In this document: positions 32,011 to 41,711 of the stretch, piece by piece
Layout of the letters: each line of letters opens with the position of its first letter
Numbering within the stretch: position 1 is the first letter of the stretch
Assembly: GCF_003314975.1 (NCBI RefSeq)
Contig: NZ_QNRF01000004.1
Location: 62,001 to 126,000, forward strand
Origin: Marinomonas aquiplantarum
GTDB lineage: Bacteria; Pseudomonadota; Gammaproteobacteria; Pseudomonadales; Marinomonadaceae
Direction of reading: 5' to 3'
Length of the DNA stretch: 64,000 nucleotides
The notes under the pieces: generated by a model
The model's input: the letters and a program-made list of their open reading frames with translations, nothing else
Databases searched by the model: none
What the model was told of the DNA's origin: nothing
Translations under genes and position numbers: made by a program

Positions 32011-33798
32011 ATGGATGATTTTGTTCCGACGGTTTTGATAGTAGATGATGTACCGGAAAATTTACGTATTTTAAAAGACGTAATTTCTTCATTGGATTGT
32101 CAGTTGCTGGTGGCTAACTCAGGAGAGCGGGCGCTTGAATTGCTGGAAAGAACCCAGCCCTGTCTAGTGCTGTTGGATGTCATGATGGGTGGTATCGATG
32201 GTTTTGAAACCTGTCGACGAATACGAGCTCTTCCCAATGGTAAAGATCTTCCTGTCATTTTTGTGACGGCTTTAGCTGACGAAATTAGTCGAGGCTTTGA
32301 GGCCGGCGGCCACGATTACATTAGCAAACCATTTCGAGTGGAAGAAGTGCGTGCGCGGGTCTCTCACCAGTTAGAAAAGTTTCAACTCCTTAATGAGCTG
32401 AAAGCCTTAACCACTAGTCTTGAAGACAAAGTTCGTGAACGTACGGCGGACTTGAACCTAGTTAATCGGAATTTACGCAAAGAGGTTAATGAGCGTCGCT
32501 ATATGCAGGACCGCTTAAAGTACCTGGCTAAACATGACTTCGTTACTCAACTCTACAACCGCGATGCTCTAGATGAGCACGTGTCGCTGTTAATTTCCAC
32601 CGTGCAATCAGATCAAACCACACAAGTACCGTACTTTATAATGATTGATGTGAATGAATTTCGCTTGATTAATGACTCTTGCGGTTGCATCGCTGGTGAT
32701 GAATTGTTACACCAAATAGCGGCCTTAATTACCGGGGTAATTGATCCTAAAAGCGATTTTGGTGCCCGTTTGAGTGGCGATAAATTTGTCATTGTTTTAC
32801 GTGATGGTGGCGTACCTGCTGTCGAGTCGTTTTTCCGTGCCTTTAATCAATTGCTAGAAGACTTTGTGTTTATTTGGGACGATCGTCATTTCCGTATGAG
32901 CGTGACTCAGGTTGCCATGCCGATCACCGAGGATATGGTGTCTTTTGAGCAAGTCGTCATGTTAGCAGATGAAGTTTGCTACTCCAGTAAAAAAGCGGGT
33001 ATTCATTCTCGGGTCATTCGCAATGCTCAAGATTTGGCTTACGAAGAGCACAGAGGCAATTTAAATTGGGGGCTGCGTATTATTGACGGCCTTGAAAAAG
33101 ACTTATTCGAAGTGCACTTCCAACAAGTGTGCTCGTTAGTTCAGCAAGCACCTAAAAAGAAAATCGAAATTTTGGTGCGCTTAAGAGACGAAGCGAGCGG
33201 TAACTTAATTTATCCGAACGATTTTATTCGTGCTGCTGAGCGCTTTGGCATCATCTCTAAGATTGATCGATGGGTTATTCAACATACTATGGCAGAGTTG
33301 TCTGAACGCACCGAACTATGGGATGAAGTAGATCAAGTGGCGCTTAATGTGTCTGCTTTGTCTGTTCGTCAGGCGGATTTCTCAGATTTTATACTTGAGC
33401 AGTTAGACACATATCAATTAGACGGACGTAAATTTTGTTTTGAAGTGACGGAAACGGAAGCGTTGAATAACTTCACGGACACTCGTCGCTTCATGTCTAA
33501 ATTGCACGAACAGGGTTGCAGCATTGCCTTAGACGATTTTGGGACTGGCTTTTCCTCCTTCGCTTACCTGATGGACTTACCTTTTGATTTGATCAAAATT
33601 GATGGCATGTTCATTAAGGATATGCACGTCAATGACATTCATTTTGGTATGGTAGACTCCATCGTCAAACTGGCAAAAATGCTCAATAAACCTGTAGTAG
33701 CAGAGTTTGTTGAAAACCAAACCATTGTTGATCAATTGACCTCATTGGGTGTGGAATGGGGCCAAGGTTACCATTTTCATAAGCCTGAAAAGCTGTGA
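32011..33798 (+). CDS. Response regulator with degenerate GGDEF and conserved EAL domains
   Basis: This protein of 595 residues has an N-terminal receiver domain (LLDVMMGGIDGF with the phospho-Asp near residue 53; DYISKPF), a coiled linker, a GGDEF domain (about 175-330), and an EAL domain (about 340-595). The GGDEF signature reads LSGDKF, so cyclase activity is doubtful. The EAL domain keeps ILVRL, LDDFGTGFSSF, IKIDGMF and the final QGYHFHKP, so c-di-GMP hydrolysis is plausible. I chose the ATG with GGTGG 8 bases upstream over a GTG 12 bases earlier. A hybrid kinase gene follows. Confidence 0.9.
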   Translation: MDDFVPTVLIVDDVPENLRILKDVISSLDCQLLVANSGERALELLERTQPCLVLLDVMMGGIDGFETCRRIRALPNGKDLPVIFVTALADEISRGFEAGGHDYISKPFRVEEVRARVSHQLEKFQLLNELKALTTSLEDKVRERTADLNLVNRNLRKEVNERRYMQDRLKYLAKHDFVTQLYNRDALDEHVSLLISTVQSDQTTQVPYFIMIDVNEFRLINDSCGCIAGDELLHQIAALITGVIDPKSDFGARLSGDKFVIVLRDGGVPAVESFFRAFNQLLEDFVFIWDDRHFRMSVTQVAMPITEDMVSFEQVVMLADEVCYSSKKAGIHSRVIRNAQDLAYEEHRGNLNWGLRIIDGLEKDLFEVHFQQVCSLVQQAPKKKIEILVRLRDEASGNLIYPNDFIRAAERFGIISKIDRWVIQHTMAELSERTELWDEVDQVALNVSALSVRQADFSDFILEQLDTYQLDGRKFCFEVTETEALNNFTDTRRFMSKLHEQGCSIALDDFGTGFSSFAYLMDLPFDLIKIDGMFIKDMHVNDIHFGMVDSIVKLAKMLNKPVVAEFVENQTIVDQLTSLGVEWGQGYHFHKPEKL

Positions 33799-33840
33799 TC
33801 CATAGATCTATTTAAGCATTTGCTAAGGAGAGTCGCGTTA

Positions 33841-36534
33841 ATGGGATTCGCTGAGCTGTTTTACCTGTTGGCAGCGGCCTTCTTGGCTACCTTGCTGGTG
33901 TTTGCCATTTTTCAACTCATTACTTTACTGCGTTTTAAGCATCTGCAGCGCCGTTATTCCAGAGCCGTGTTAGCCACCAAAGGTGGTGTGTGGGAATGGT
34001 TTCCTGCGACCAACCGTCTGTATATGTCTTCCGAGTTCTTCTTGCAATTGGGTTTTGCGGAAAGCCAGACACCTAAACGGCTGTCAGAGTGGTTGGATCT
34101 CTTATCTGAGGAAGATAAGTGTACCTTCACGGATTGGCAAAAACGTATGCTCGAGAATGGCCCAGATAGTCATAAAGTATTTACCCTCAGATTACAGTTG
34201 CTGAACCCAATACAGCAGCGATACTGGATTGAAATTCGTGGCCGTGTAGCACGTCGTGATGCACGTTATGGCGTCAAAAGTATTGCGGGCATTATGGAAG
34301 ACATTGGTTATTGGGTGGACACAGAAAATGAGCTGATTGCGGCACGTGAGCAAGCACAACAGCGCGAGCTTACTTTATCTACGTTATTGAATAATATGCC
34401 GGATGTGGTGTGGTATAAGGACGAAGCAGGCCGTTATTTGAATTGTAATCAGGCTTTCTTTGACTTTCATCGCATGCCAGCGGAGGACGTTCAGGGTAAA
34501 ACCGATATTCAATTGAATCTTGATGATATTGGTGAAATATACCATCAGCGAGATCAATCGGCCTTAGTGTCAGGGCAAACCATTCAAGATCAATCTTGGG
34601 GATACTCGGAATCTTTACAGGAAGACAGACTGTTTGAAATTCATCGTGTGCCGGTCATCGAGCCCGCAATTAATTTTCGTGGCACCTTGAGTATTGCTCG
34701 AGACATTACAGAACGTCATGATCTGATCAATCAGCTTAAACTGTTCAAAAGCTTTGCAGACAACTCAGCGCAAGGTTTTGCCATGGGCAGTTTGGAAGGG
34801 CAAGTAAGCTACTTTAATAAATACATTCGTGCTCTGCTGGGAGTGGCTGAAGACATCACCGACAAACAGCTGAGCCAATTCCATTACCTGGATTTTTATC
34901 CGCAATCCATCCACGAATATATTGAGACAACTGTGATTCCTTATGTGAGAGAGCACGGGGTGTGGCAAGGTGAGTTGCGAGCGAAAAGCTTAGATGGTCG
35001 TGTTTTCCCAACTTATGAAATCTATTTTATTCTGAAAGATGAGCAGGGAGATTCGATTTTTGTCGGTAACATCATGAGTGATATTACGACGCAAAAACAA
35101 GTCTCACAACAACTTGAGCAAGCAAAAGAAGCCGCGGAACAGGCGAATCAAGCGAAGAGTCATTTCTTGGCGAACATGAGTCATGAGATTCGAACTCCGC
35201 TAAATGCCATCATTGGATACGCGCAGTTGATCAGTGAAGAAAATGCCCTCACAGGTGTCTCGCGAAATCGTTTTGTGGCGATTGCCTCCGCGGGAGAACG
35301 TTTATTAAACCTCATTAATGATATTTTGGACATTGCTCGAATTGAATCAGGCCGTTTGGTATTACAAGAGCAAAAGATGGACTTGTGTAAAGAGGTCAAG
35401 CAAGTTGGTAAGTTACTGCAAGGCCAAGCTGAATCGAAGGGGCTGACGTTCCAAGTGACCTGTGACTTACAGGAACGGCAAATGGTGTGGTCTGATCCGA
35501 TTAAATTTCACCAAATACTGACTAACTTAGTTGGTAACGCAGTGAAATTTACCCAACAAGGCTATGTCCGTGTCTCTGTCGCTATCCAGCATGAACGTAT
35601 TCATATTTTGATAGAAGATTCTGGCCCTGGGATTGAGCCAGAGTTAATGGAGCATCTGTTTACGCCCTTTGTGCAAGGTAAGGCGGGTGAGTTATCCGGC
35701 GGTACTGGCCTTGGATTGACGTTATCTACTACCTTGATAAAGCTAATGGATGGCAAGCTTAGTGTCAAAAGTAACGTTGGAGCGGGGACGCAAATATTAG
35801 TCGATTTGCCATTGTTATTAGTGGAAGATGCCCTTGATGATGAGTTGCCAACGGATGAGTTTTCAATGGGAATGAGGCTCAATGATCCGATTAGGGTATT
35901 GGTCGCCGAGGACGATGATTGGTCACGTGACATCTTGGTGTCTTTACTTGAAAAAGCCGGTTGCCAGATCATGGAGGCAGAAGATGGTGAAGAAGCCATT
36001 CAAGCTTTTCGATTGCATCGACCAGATATTGTTATGACAGACATCCGCATGCCGAAAAAGTCGGGAGTGGATTTGTTGTCTTTAATACAGCAAGAAGAGG
36101 GAGCAGAAGCCATCCCTGTGATTGCTGTCACGGCATCGACATTAGAACATGAGCAACGAGCGTTGTTAGATCAAGGCTTTTGGGAAGTGGTGGCCAAACC
36201 TTATCAAATAGAAGACATTTATCGCGCCTTAACCCGTCATTTGAAAGTGCAGTTCGTTTCACAATTTGATGGCCATTATAGGGATTCAAATAAAACCGAT
36301 AATCATGTCGTAACAGCAGATCAATCATTCGACTTAAAGGCGTTGCAAGAGACGGATTGGCAGCCATTATTAGTCGCCGCGCAAAATGGTGATGTAGAGG
36401 CTGCCGAGGCTGCATTTGTGGCATTACAGGGCCAGTTAATCGACGAAGATTATCGCCGTCTTCAGCAAGCGATTAACGCCTTTGATTTTGGTTTAGTAGA
36501 GCAACTGGTTAAGCGTTACCAAAGCGACCAGTAA
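33841..36534 (+). CDS. Hybrid sensor histidine kinase with multiple PAS domains
   Basis: This protein of 897 residues has one N-terminal membrane helix (LFYLLAAAFLATLLVFAIF), three PAS-like segments (about residues 35-150, 175-290, 305-425), a HisKA box (SHFLANMSHEIRTPLNAIIG), an ATPase domain (GNAVKFTQQG, EDSGPGIEP, GGTGLGLTLS) and a receiver domain (EDDDWSRDIL; IVMTDIRMPKKSG). No histidine phosphotransfer box is clear; the last 70 residues are helical and unassigned. AAGGAG lies 10 bases before the chosen ATG. It is 42 bases after the REC-GGDEF-EAL gene, a likely partner. Confidence 0.9.
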   Translation: MGFAELFYLLAAAFLATLLVFAIFQLITLLRFKHLQRRYSRAVLATKGGVWEWFPATNRLYMSSEFFLQLGFAESQTPKRLSEWLDLLSEEDKCTFTDWQKRMLENGPDSHKVFTLRLQLLNPIQQRYWIEIRGRVARRDARYGVKSIAGIMEDIGYWVDTENELIAAREQAQQRELTLSTLLNNMPDVVWYKDEAGRYLNCNQAFFDFHRMPAEDVQGKTDIQLNLDDIGEIYHQRDQSALVSGQTIQDQSWGYSESLQEDRLFEIHRVPVIEPAINFRGTLSIARDITERHDLINQLKLFKSFADNSAQGFAMGSLEGQVSYFNKYIRALLGVAEDITDKQLSQFHYLDFYPQSIHEYIETTVIPYVREHGVWQGELRAKSLDGRVFPTYEIYFILKDEQGDSIFVGNIMSDITTQKQVSQQLEQAKEAAEQANQAKSHFLANMSHEIRTPLNAIIGYAQLISEENALTGVSRNRFVAIASAGERLLNLINDILDIARIESGRLVLQEQKMDLCKEVKQVGKLLQGQAESKGLTFQVTCDLQERQMVWSDPIKFHQILTNLVGNAVKFTQQGYVRVSVAIQHERIHILIEDSGPGIEPELMEHLFTPFVQGKAGELSGGTGLGLTLSTTLIKLMDGKLSVKSNVGAGTQILVDLPLLLVEDALDDELPTDEFSMGMRLNDPIRVLVAEDDDWSRDILVSLLEKAGCQIMEAEDGEEAIQAFRLHRPDIVMTDIRMPKKSGVDLLSLIQQEEGAEAIPVIAVTASTLEHEQRALLDQGFWEVVAKPYQIEDIYRALTRHLKVQFVSQFDGHYRDSNKTDNHVVTADQSFDLKALQETDWQPLLVAAQNGDVEAAEAAFVALQGQLIDEDYRRLQQAINAFDFGLVEQLVKRYQSDQ

Positions 36535-36651
36535 AATGCCCTTAGATGTAGAATTTTCACCCTCGACTGAGTGCTTTGCGTTTGACAGGAATTGACCCTG
36601 CGGATAAGGTCAACCAAGGTAACAATCTTGCACTAACCCACGGACTGTTGA

Positions 36652-38415
36652 ATGAGATCAAATAGCACACCTGACTTCCCTTTTACCGCGATTGCTGGAC
36701 AAGAGCGACTTAAATTGGCTTTGCTTCTCAATGCAGTGAACCCCTTGATTGGTGGTGTCTTAATCAGCGGTCCACGAGGTTCGGCTAAATCAACGTTAGC
36801 GCGAGGTTTAGCGGGGGTGATGCCAGCCTTTATTACTGAAGGAGATGTACCATTTGCCACTTTGCCCTTAGGCGCAAGCGAAGACAGATTGTTGGGGGCT
36901 CTGAACTTAGAGCAAGTGTTGCAAGACAAGCAAGTTTCTTTTCAGCCAGGCTTGTTAAGCGAAGCTCATGGTGGCGTCTTGTATGTGGATGAAGTGAATC
37001 TGCTGGCGGATCATTTGGTGGATCAATTACTGGACGTGTCGGCCAGTGGCGTCAATCGAGTAGAGCGTGACGGTTTGAGTCATCAGCATGAAGCCAAATT
37101 TCTGTTGGTTGGCACCATGAACCCTGATGAAGGGGAATTGCGTCCACAGCTAAAAGACAGATTTGGTTTTATGGTCAATCTTAGTAACCAATACAGCATT
37201 GAAGAACGTGTGCAAATTGTGCGTTTGCGTGATGAATTTGACCAAGACCCAAGCGCATTTTGTGAAGCCTTTAAATACAAACAACGCAATCTAAAGCAGA
37301 GTATTTTGCAGGCGCGAGAAAAGTTACAGCAAGTACGTTGTACAGATGAAATGCGCTTTAACATCGCTGAACTTTGCCAGCAAGCCAATATTGATGGGGT
37401 TCGTGGAGACATTGTTTGGGTTCGGGCGGCCATGACTCATGCGGCTTGGCGTAATCGACAAAGTGTCACTTTAGAAGATGTACAAGCGGTAGCCGAATTA
37501 GTCTTGGCTCATCGTCGTCAGGATGTCAGTGCGCCAACACCACCGCCTTCACGACGCCCAGAAGCCAGTAAACCGCCACAACTTGATTCCTCCCAAGGTC
37601 AATCGTCATCTCAGCAAAATAAAGCGCCTGAACAAGATGACAATCCAGAACAAGCCCAAGGAGAATGGGGCAGTATGCCACCACAAAGTCTGGCGGCGGA
37701 TCAGGCCATTCGAGTGCCTATGTCCGCATCAAAGCAGGTCACGAATCCTAGCCGTCACAGCCTGCGCGAGGTAACGCCGGGAAAGTCTAAAGGGTCGCAT
37801 CGTGGCGGTTATCGTCATGATGCGCAGCAAACTTCGCAAAGTGTGGATTGGTTTCGCAGCGTGGCTCGTCAGCCACAACAATGGCCGCCTGAGAGTTTGA
37901 GTTTCAAAACGGCGAAGACCGGACAAACAGTACTGCATTTGGTGTTATTGGACACTTCAGCGTCAACCTTGCAAGAGAATACCTTGGCTAAGGCCAAAGC
38001 GGTGATTTTGGACATAGCGCAACAAGCCTATTTGGCCCGTGAACATTTAACCGTTTTGGGTTTTGGGCAAGACGGTGTCAGTGAGCTGATGTCCAGAGGC
38101 CGCGCACCAAAAGACATTGCTAAATGGTTAGATGAGGTGCCCGCTGGTGGCGGTACGCCATTTCGAGATGCATTACTGCAAGCGCAGAGTTATTTACAAC
38201 AACAATATAGAAGAGAGCCTGAGCTTTACAGCCAGACCTATTTATTAACCGATGGACGCACTCAAGCGGACGTGGCTGATGTCATTTTACCCGGAGCGTT
38301 AGCCCTGATTGATACCGAAGCCTCTGCGATTAAACGCGGCCGAGGTGGCGACATTGCCCAATCCTTGAATGCCCATTATGTTTCTTTAGATTCCTTGTTT
38401 GAGACCGAACTATGA
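36652..38415 (+). CDS. Magnesium/cobalt chelatase-type AAA+ and von Willebrand A fusion (ChlI-ChlD-like)
   Basis: This 587-residue protein joins an AAA+ ATPase (Walker A GPRGSAKST near residue 41; Walker B GGVLYVDEVNLLAD near 105) to a charged Gln/Pro linker (about 285-410) and a C-terminal von Willebrand A domain with MIDAS motif DTSAS near 430. This is the ChlI/BchI plus ChlD/BchD design. As first gene of a cobalamin cluster it probably energises cobalt insertion with a CobN subunit, which is not in this window. It overlaps cobB by 4 bases. No cobalamin riboswitch is evident in the 117 bases upstream. Confidence 0.85.
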   Translation: MRSNSTPDFPFTAIAGQERLKLALLLNAVNPLIGGVLISGPRGSAKSTLARGLAGVMPAFITEGDVPFATLPLGASEDRLLGALNLEQVLQDKQVSFQPGLLSEAHGGVLYVDEVNLLADHLVDQLLDVSASGVNRVERDGLSHQHEAKFLLVGTMNPDEGELRPQLKDRFGFMVNLSNQYSIEERVQIVRLRDEFDQDPSAFCEAFKYKQRNLKQSILQAREKLQQVRCTDEMRFNIAELCQQANIDGVRGDIVWVRAAMTHAAWRNRQSVTLEDVQAVAELVLAHRRQDVSAPTPPPSRRPEASKPPQLDSSQGQSSSQQNKAPEQDDNPEQAQGEWGSMPPQSLAADQAIRVPMSASKQVTNPSRHSLREVTPGKSKGSHRGGYRHDAQQTSQSVDWFRSVARQPQQWPPESLSFKTAKTGQTVLHLVLLDTSASTLQENTLAKAKAVILDIAQQAYLAREHLTVLGFGQDGVSELMSRGRAPKDIAKWLDEVPAGGGTPFRDALLQAQSYLQQQYRREPELYSQTYLLTDGRTQADVADVILPGALALIDTEASAIKRGRGGDIAQSLNAHYVSLDSLFETEL

Positions 38416-39761
38416 CAACTTCTGTGGCACATTGCCCCGCTTTATTTTTGACTGCACCGGCGTCAAATCAAGGCAAAACCACCATTACCGCGGCCTTAGC
38501 ACGTTATTTTACTCAGCAAGGTAAGCGTGTTCGTGTGTTTAAAACCGGGCCAGATTATTTGGATCCGCAAATCTTGGCGCAAGCTTCACAGCACCCTGTC
38601 GAGCAGTTAGATATCTGGATGGCAGGGGAAGACTACTGCCAAGACAAACTGTATCAAGCGGCTTTAGAAGCGGATTTGATTTTGGTTGAAGGCGCCATGG
38701 GCATGTTTGATGGCGAGCCATCGAGTGCGGATTTGGCTGCCCGTTTTGGTTTGCCTATGGTCATCGTGATGGATGTAAAAGGCATGGCGCAAACCGCAGC
38801 CGCATTGGCAACCGGCTTGGCTCATTTTCGTCAAGATGTGACGGTCGCCGGTTTGATTGCCAACCGTTGTGGCAGTGAACGCCACGCGCAACTGATTCGT
38901 GATGCCTTACCCAGTGATCTGCCTTTATTGGCCAGTTTAAAGCGCGATGAAGAAGTTACCTTGCCTGAGCGCCATTTGGGCTTGGTGCAGGCTCATGAAG
39001 TCTCACATGAGCTGGAAGAGAAATTTAATGCTGCCGTGTCATGGCTTGAGTCTTCAGAAGATAATGCCTTGCTGTCTTTACCTAAAGCCGTGGCGTTTTC
39101 GCCCAGTGAAAAAAGTCTTTCGACCCGTTCGGTAACGCAATCTTTACAAGGCAAAACCATTGCCATTGCGAAAGACGAAGCCTTCAGCTTTATTTACGAT
39201 GCCAACTTGGTGACGCTAACCTCGTTAGGCGCTAATTATGTGTTCTTTTCGCCTTTGCATGATCAAGACTTACCCGCTGCCGATGCTCTTTGGTTACCAG
39301 GCGGATACCCAGAACTTCATGCGCAAGCGTTAGCAGAGAATCAAAGTATGCTGGTGGCGATTCAAGCCTTTTTCCAATCGGGCAAAGGCATCTTAGCGGA
39401 ATGTGGCGGTATGCTGTATAGCTTGGAAAGTCTGACGGATTTAGAAGAGAACACTTATTCTATGTTGGGGATTTTAAGCGGCCAAGGTGCCATGCGCGGT
39501 AAGCGAGGTTGCCAAGGCATGCAAACCGCTGTGTTGCCACAAGGGGAAGTGCGAGCCCATGCGCATCACAGATCTCGTAGCGCCAATACACCAGAGCCTG
39601 TGGCTCACGGTCGTCGTCAACGACACCCAGCCCCTGGTGAGGCGATTTACCAAACGCGCGGACTCACGGCGAGCTATTTGCATTTGTTCTTTCCATCTAA
39701 TCCAGAAGCCATCGCGCACGTTTTTCTTGGCACTTCGGCAAGCATGGACGAGGCTTGCTAA
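38412..39761 (+). CDS. cobB: Cobyrinic acid a,c-diamide synthase (CobB/CbiA)
   Basis: This 449-residue glutamine amidotransferase has an N-terminal dethiobiotin-synthetase-like ATPase (TAPASNQGKTTITAALARYF near residue 12; KTGPDYLDPQIL) and a C-terminal glutaminase part with LWLPGGYPELHAQ and the nucleophile Cys in GILAECGGMLYSLE near residue 335. It amidates the a and c side chains of the corrin ring. The start overlaps the chelatase stop, and the cbiD start follows the stop after 1 base, so they are translationally coupled. Confidence 0.94.
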   Translation: MTTSVAHCPALFLTAPASNQGKTTITAALARYFTQQGKRVRVFKTGPDYLDPQILAQASQHPVEQLDIWMAGEDYCQDKLYQAALEADLILVEGAMGMFDGEPSSADLAARFGLPMVIVMDVKGMAQTAAALATGLAHFRQDVTVAGLIANRCGSERHAQLIRDALPSDLPLLASLKRDEEVTLPERHLGLVQAHEVSHELEEKFNAAVSWLESSEDNALLSLPKAVAFSPSEKSLSTRSVTQSLQGKTIAIAKDEAFSFIYDANLVTLTSLGANYVFFSPLHDQDLPAADALWLPGGYPELHAQALAENQSMLVAIQAFFQSGKGILAECGGMLYSLESLTDLEENTYSMLGILSGQGAMRGKRGCQGMQTAVLPQGEVRAHAHHRSRSANTPEPVAHGRRQRHPAPGEAIYQTRGLTASYLHLFFPSNPEAIAHVFLGTSASMDEAC

Positions 39762-39762
39762 A

Positions 39763-40893
39763 GTGTGGCCTGAAAGCGGTGAAGACAATGCACCACTGCG
39801 CACTGGCCTGACGACAGGCAGTTGCGCCACCGCTTGTTGCGTGGCGGCGGCGCAATACGTATTTGCTCAGCGCCAAGATGAAACGGTCAGTATTGTGCTA
39901 CCCAAAGGTAAATCGGTTGATTTGGTGATTGAATCTTATCAAGTCATAGCCAATGGTGTTCGCACCAGTACCATAAAAGACGCAGGGGATGACCCTGATG
40001 TGACCCACGGTGCGAGAATTTTTGTGGAGCTGACTTTGTGCGCTGATCCCGGTGTGCATTTTTACGCGGCAGATGGTGTCGGCACAGTGACGCGAACCGG
40101 ATTGGTCTTGGCGGTTGGGGAGCCAGCGATTAATCCCGTGCCACGTCAAATGATGACGGAGCATTTATTGGGCTTTGCTGAGACTTACCAGTATCAAGGT
40201 GGCTTTAAGGTGGCGGTTGGTATTGAAAACGGTGCCGCCATTGCCTTGAAAACCATGAATCCGCGTTTGGGCATTCAGGGTGGGTTGTCCATTTTAGGCA
40301 CCACTGGCATAGTGCGACCTTTTTCCTGTGCAGCTTATATTGCGTCTATTCATCAGGGCATCGATGTAGCACGTGCCAATAGCTTGACCCATCTGGCCGC
40401 CACCACAGGTAATGCCAGTGAAACTGCCATCAAACAGTATTATGGCTTAGACGACATGGCTTTGTTGGAAATGGGGGATTTTGTTGGGGCCGTGCTAAAA
40501 CACCTTCGTAAGGTAGAAAATTCGCAACAGCCACAATTGACTAAGCTGAGTTTATGCGGCGGTTTTGGCAAAATCAGTAAACTGGCGCAACAGCATATGG
40601 ATCTCAACAGTCGTGTTTCTAGTATTGATTTACCTGCGTTGGCGGCTTTGGCAGCCACTTTAGGGGCAAGTGAAGAATTGCAAGAGCGTATGCGAAGGGC
40701 CAACACCAGTGTTGAAGCCTTGAGTTTTGCTCAGCAAGAGAAGCTACCTTTAGCCGATGCAGTGTGTGCTCAAGCGGTGGACTTTGCACGTCGTTATATT
40801 CCCCAGCACATTGCATTGGAAGTGTGGGCCATTGATCGAAAAGGTCAGTTTGTGGGCTTTGCTAAGGACGATGCTAAGGATAAGCCTGAATGA
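39763..40893 (+). CDS. cbiD: Cobalt-precorrin-5B C1-methyltransferase CbiD
   Basis: This enzyme of 376 residues has the CbiD signature LRTGLTTGSCATACCVAAA at its start, then DAGDDPDVTHGARIFV and GGLSILGTTGIVRPFSC. It methylates C1 during ring contraction. The frame is open far upstream inside cobB, but the family begins near LRTGLTTG; I chose the GTG of VWPESGEDN, with GAGG about 9 bases before it. CbiD is the anaerobic-pathway counterpart of CobF, although it also occurs in clusters of aerobic pseudomonads. Confidence 0.93.
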   Translation: MWPESGEDNAPLRTGLTTGSCATACCVAAAQYVFAQRQDETVSIVLPKGKSVDLVIESYQVIANGVRTSTIKDAGDDPDVTHGARIFVELTLCADPGVHFYAADGVGTVTRTGLVLAVGEPAINPVPRQMMTEHLLGFAETYQYQGGFKVAVGIENGAAIALKTMNPRLGIQGGLSILGTTGIVRPFSCAAYIASIHQGIDVARANSLTHLAATTGNASETAIKQYYGLDDMALLEMGDFVGAVLKHLRKVENSQQPQLTKLSLCGGFGKISKLAQQHMDLNSRVSSIDLPALAALAATLGASEELQERMRRANTSVEALSFAQQEKLPLADAVCAQAVDFARRYIPQHIALEVWAIDRKGQFVGFAKDDAKDKPE

Positions 40894-41654
40894 AGCGTAT
40901 CTTATTATTAGGCGGCACCGCCGATGCGCGGCGCTTGGCCGATGCTTTACACCAATCCGGTATTCAGGTGATTTACAGTTTGGCGGGATTGGTGCGGATT
41001 CCTCAAGTGGATTGTGAACTTTTGGTCGGTGGCTTCAGCCAGTTTGGCGGTCTAGTAAACTACTTACAAAGCCAAGCAGAGCAAGGTAAAGCCATAGATG
41101 CTATTGTCGATGTGACTCACCCTTACGCGCAAACCATGAGCAGCAAAGCCGTCTTGGCGGCGCAGCAAGTTGGCATACCCTGTTGGCGTTTTCATCGCCC
41201 CGCATGGCAACAGGAAACGGGGGATGATTGGCATTTCTATCAAAGCGAAGAGGATTTGTTGTCTGCATTCGCTAACTACCAGCGTCCATTGTTAAGTGCC
41301 GGACAAATGACACAAGAATGGCTGCAGACCTTAGCGGCTCACCCCCAAATGGACAATATAATCTGGCGCACCGCTGTGACTGCCAAGTTTCCCTTACCGG
41401 ACAAAGTGGTGTGGTTAAAAGCCATTGGTCCTTTTGCTTATGAGGACGAACTAGCGTTATTAACAGAGCATAAGATTGATGTGATCGTCAGTAAAAACAG
41501 CGGCGGTAAAGCAACCTATGCTAAGCTTGTTGCCGCGCGGAAACTGAATTTGCCTGTGTATTTACAGGCGCGGCCGGAGTTATCGCCCGCAGACAAAGAG
41601 TTTGATGACCTAGCAGTCTGCTTACAGGCTTGCCAACAAGCTTGGGCAAATTGA
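40890..41654 (+). CDS. cobK: Precorrin-6A reductase CobK/CbiJ
   Basis: This 254-residue enzyme begins MKRILLLGGTADARRLADAL, the nucleotide-binding start of CobK/CbiJ, followed by DVTHPYAQTMSSKAV (about residues 71-85) and SKNSGGKATYAKLVAARKL (about 206-224). It reduces precorrin-6A. The start overlaps the cbiD stop by 4 bases (ATGA). Confidence 0.93.
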   Translation: MKRILLLGGTADARRLADALHQSGIQVIYSLAGLVRIPQVDCELLVGGFSQFGGLVNYLQSQAEQGKAIDAIVDVTHPYAQTMSSKAVLAAQQVGIPCWRFHRPAWQQETGDDWHFYQSEEDLLSAFANYQRPLLSAGQMTQEWLQTLAAHPQMDNIIWRTAVTAKFPLPDKVVWLKAIGPFAYEDELALLTEHKIDVIVSKNSGGKATYAKLVAARKLNLPVYLQARPELSPADKEFDDLAVCLQACQQAWAN

Positions 41655-41711
41655 TGGCCTTTTGCTTTGCCATTCATCATAACAATAGATTGGAATAAAG
41701 ACCCTTATAGT

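Noticed and set aside
36535..36651. Cobalamin riboswitch before the chelatase gene
   Set aside because: I looked for the GCCACTG-type box and did not see one; only a weak TTGACC/GGTCAA hairpin is present. No riboswitch is claimed.
39487..39762. Long upstream extension of the cbiD reading frame
   Set aside because: It lies inside cobB in another frame; the CbiD family starts near LRTGLTTGSC, so the extension is chance coding.
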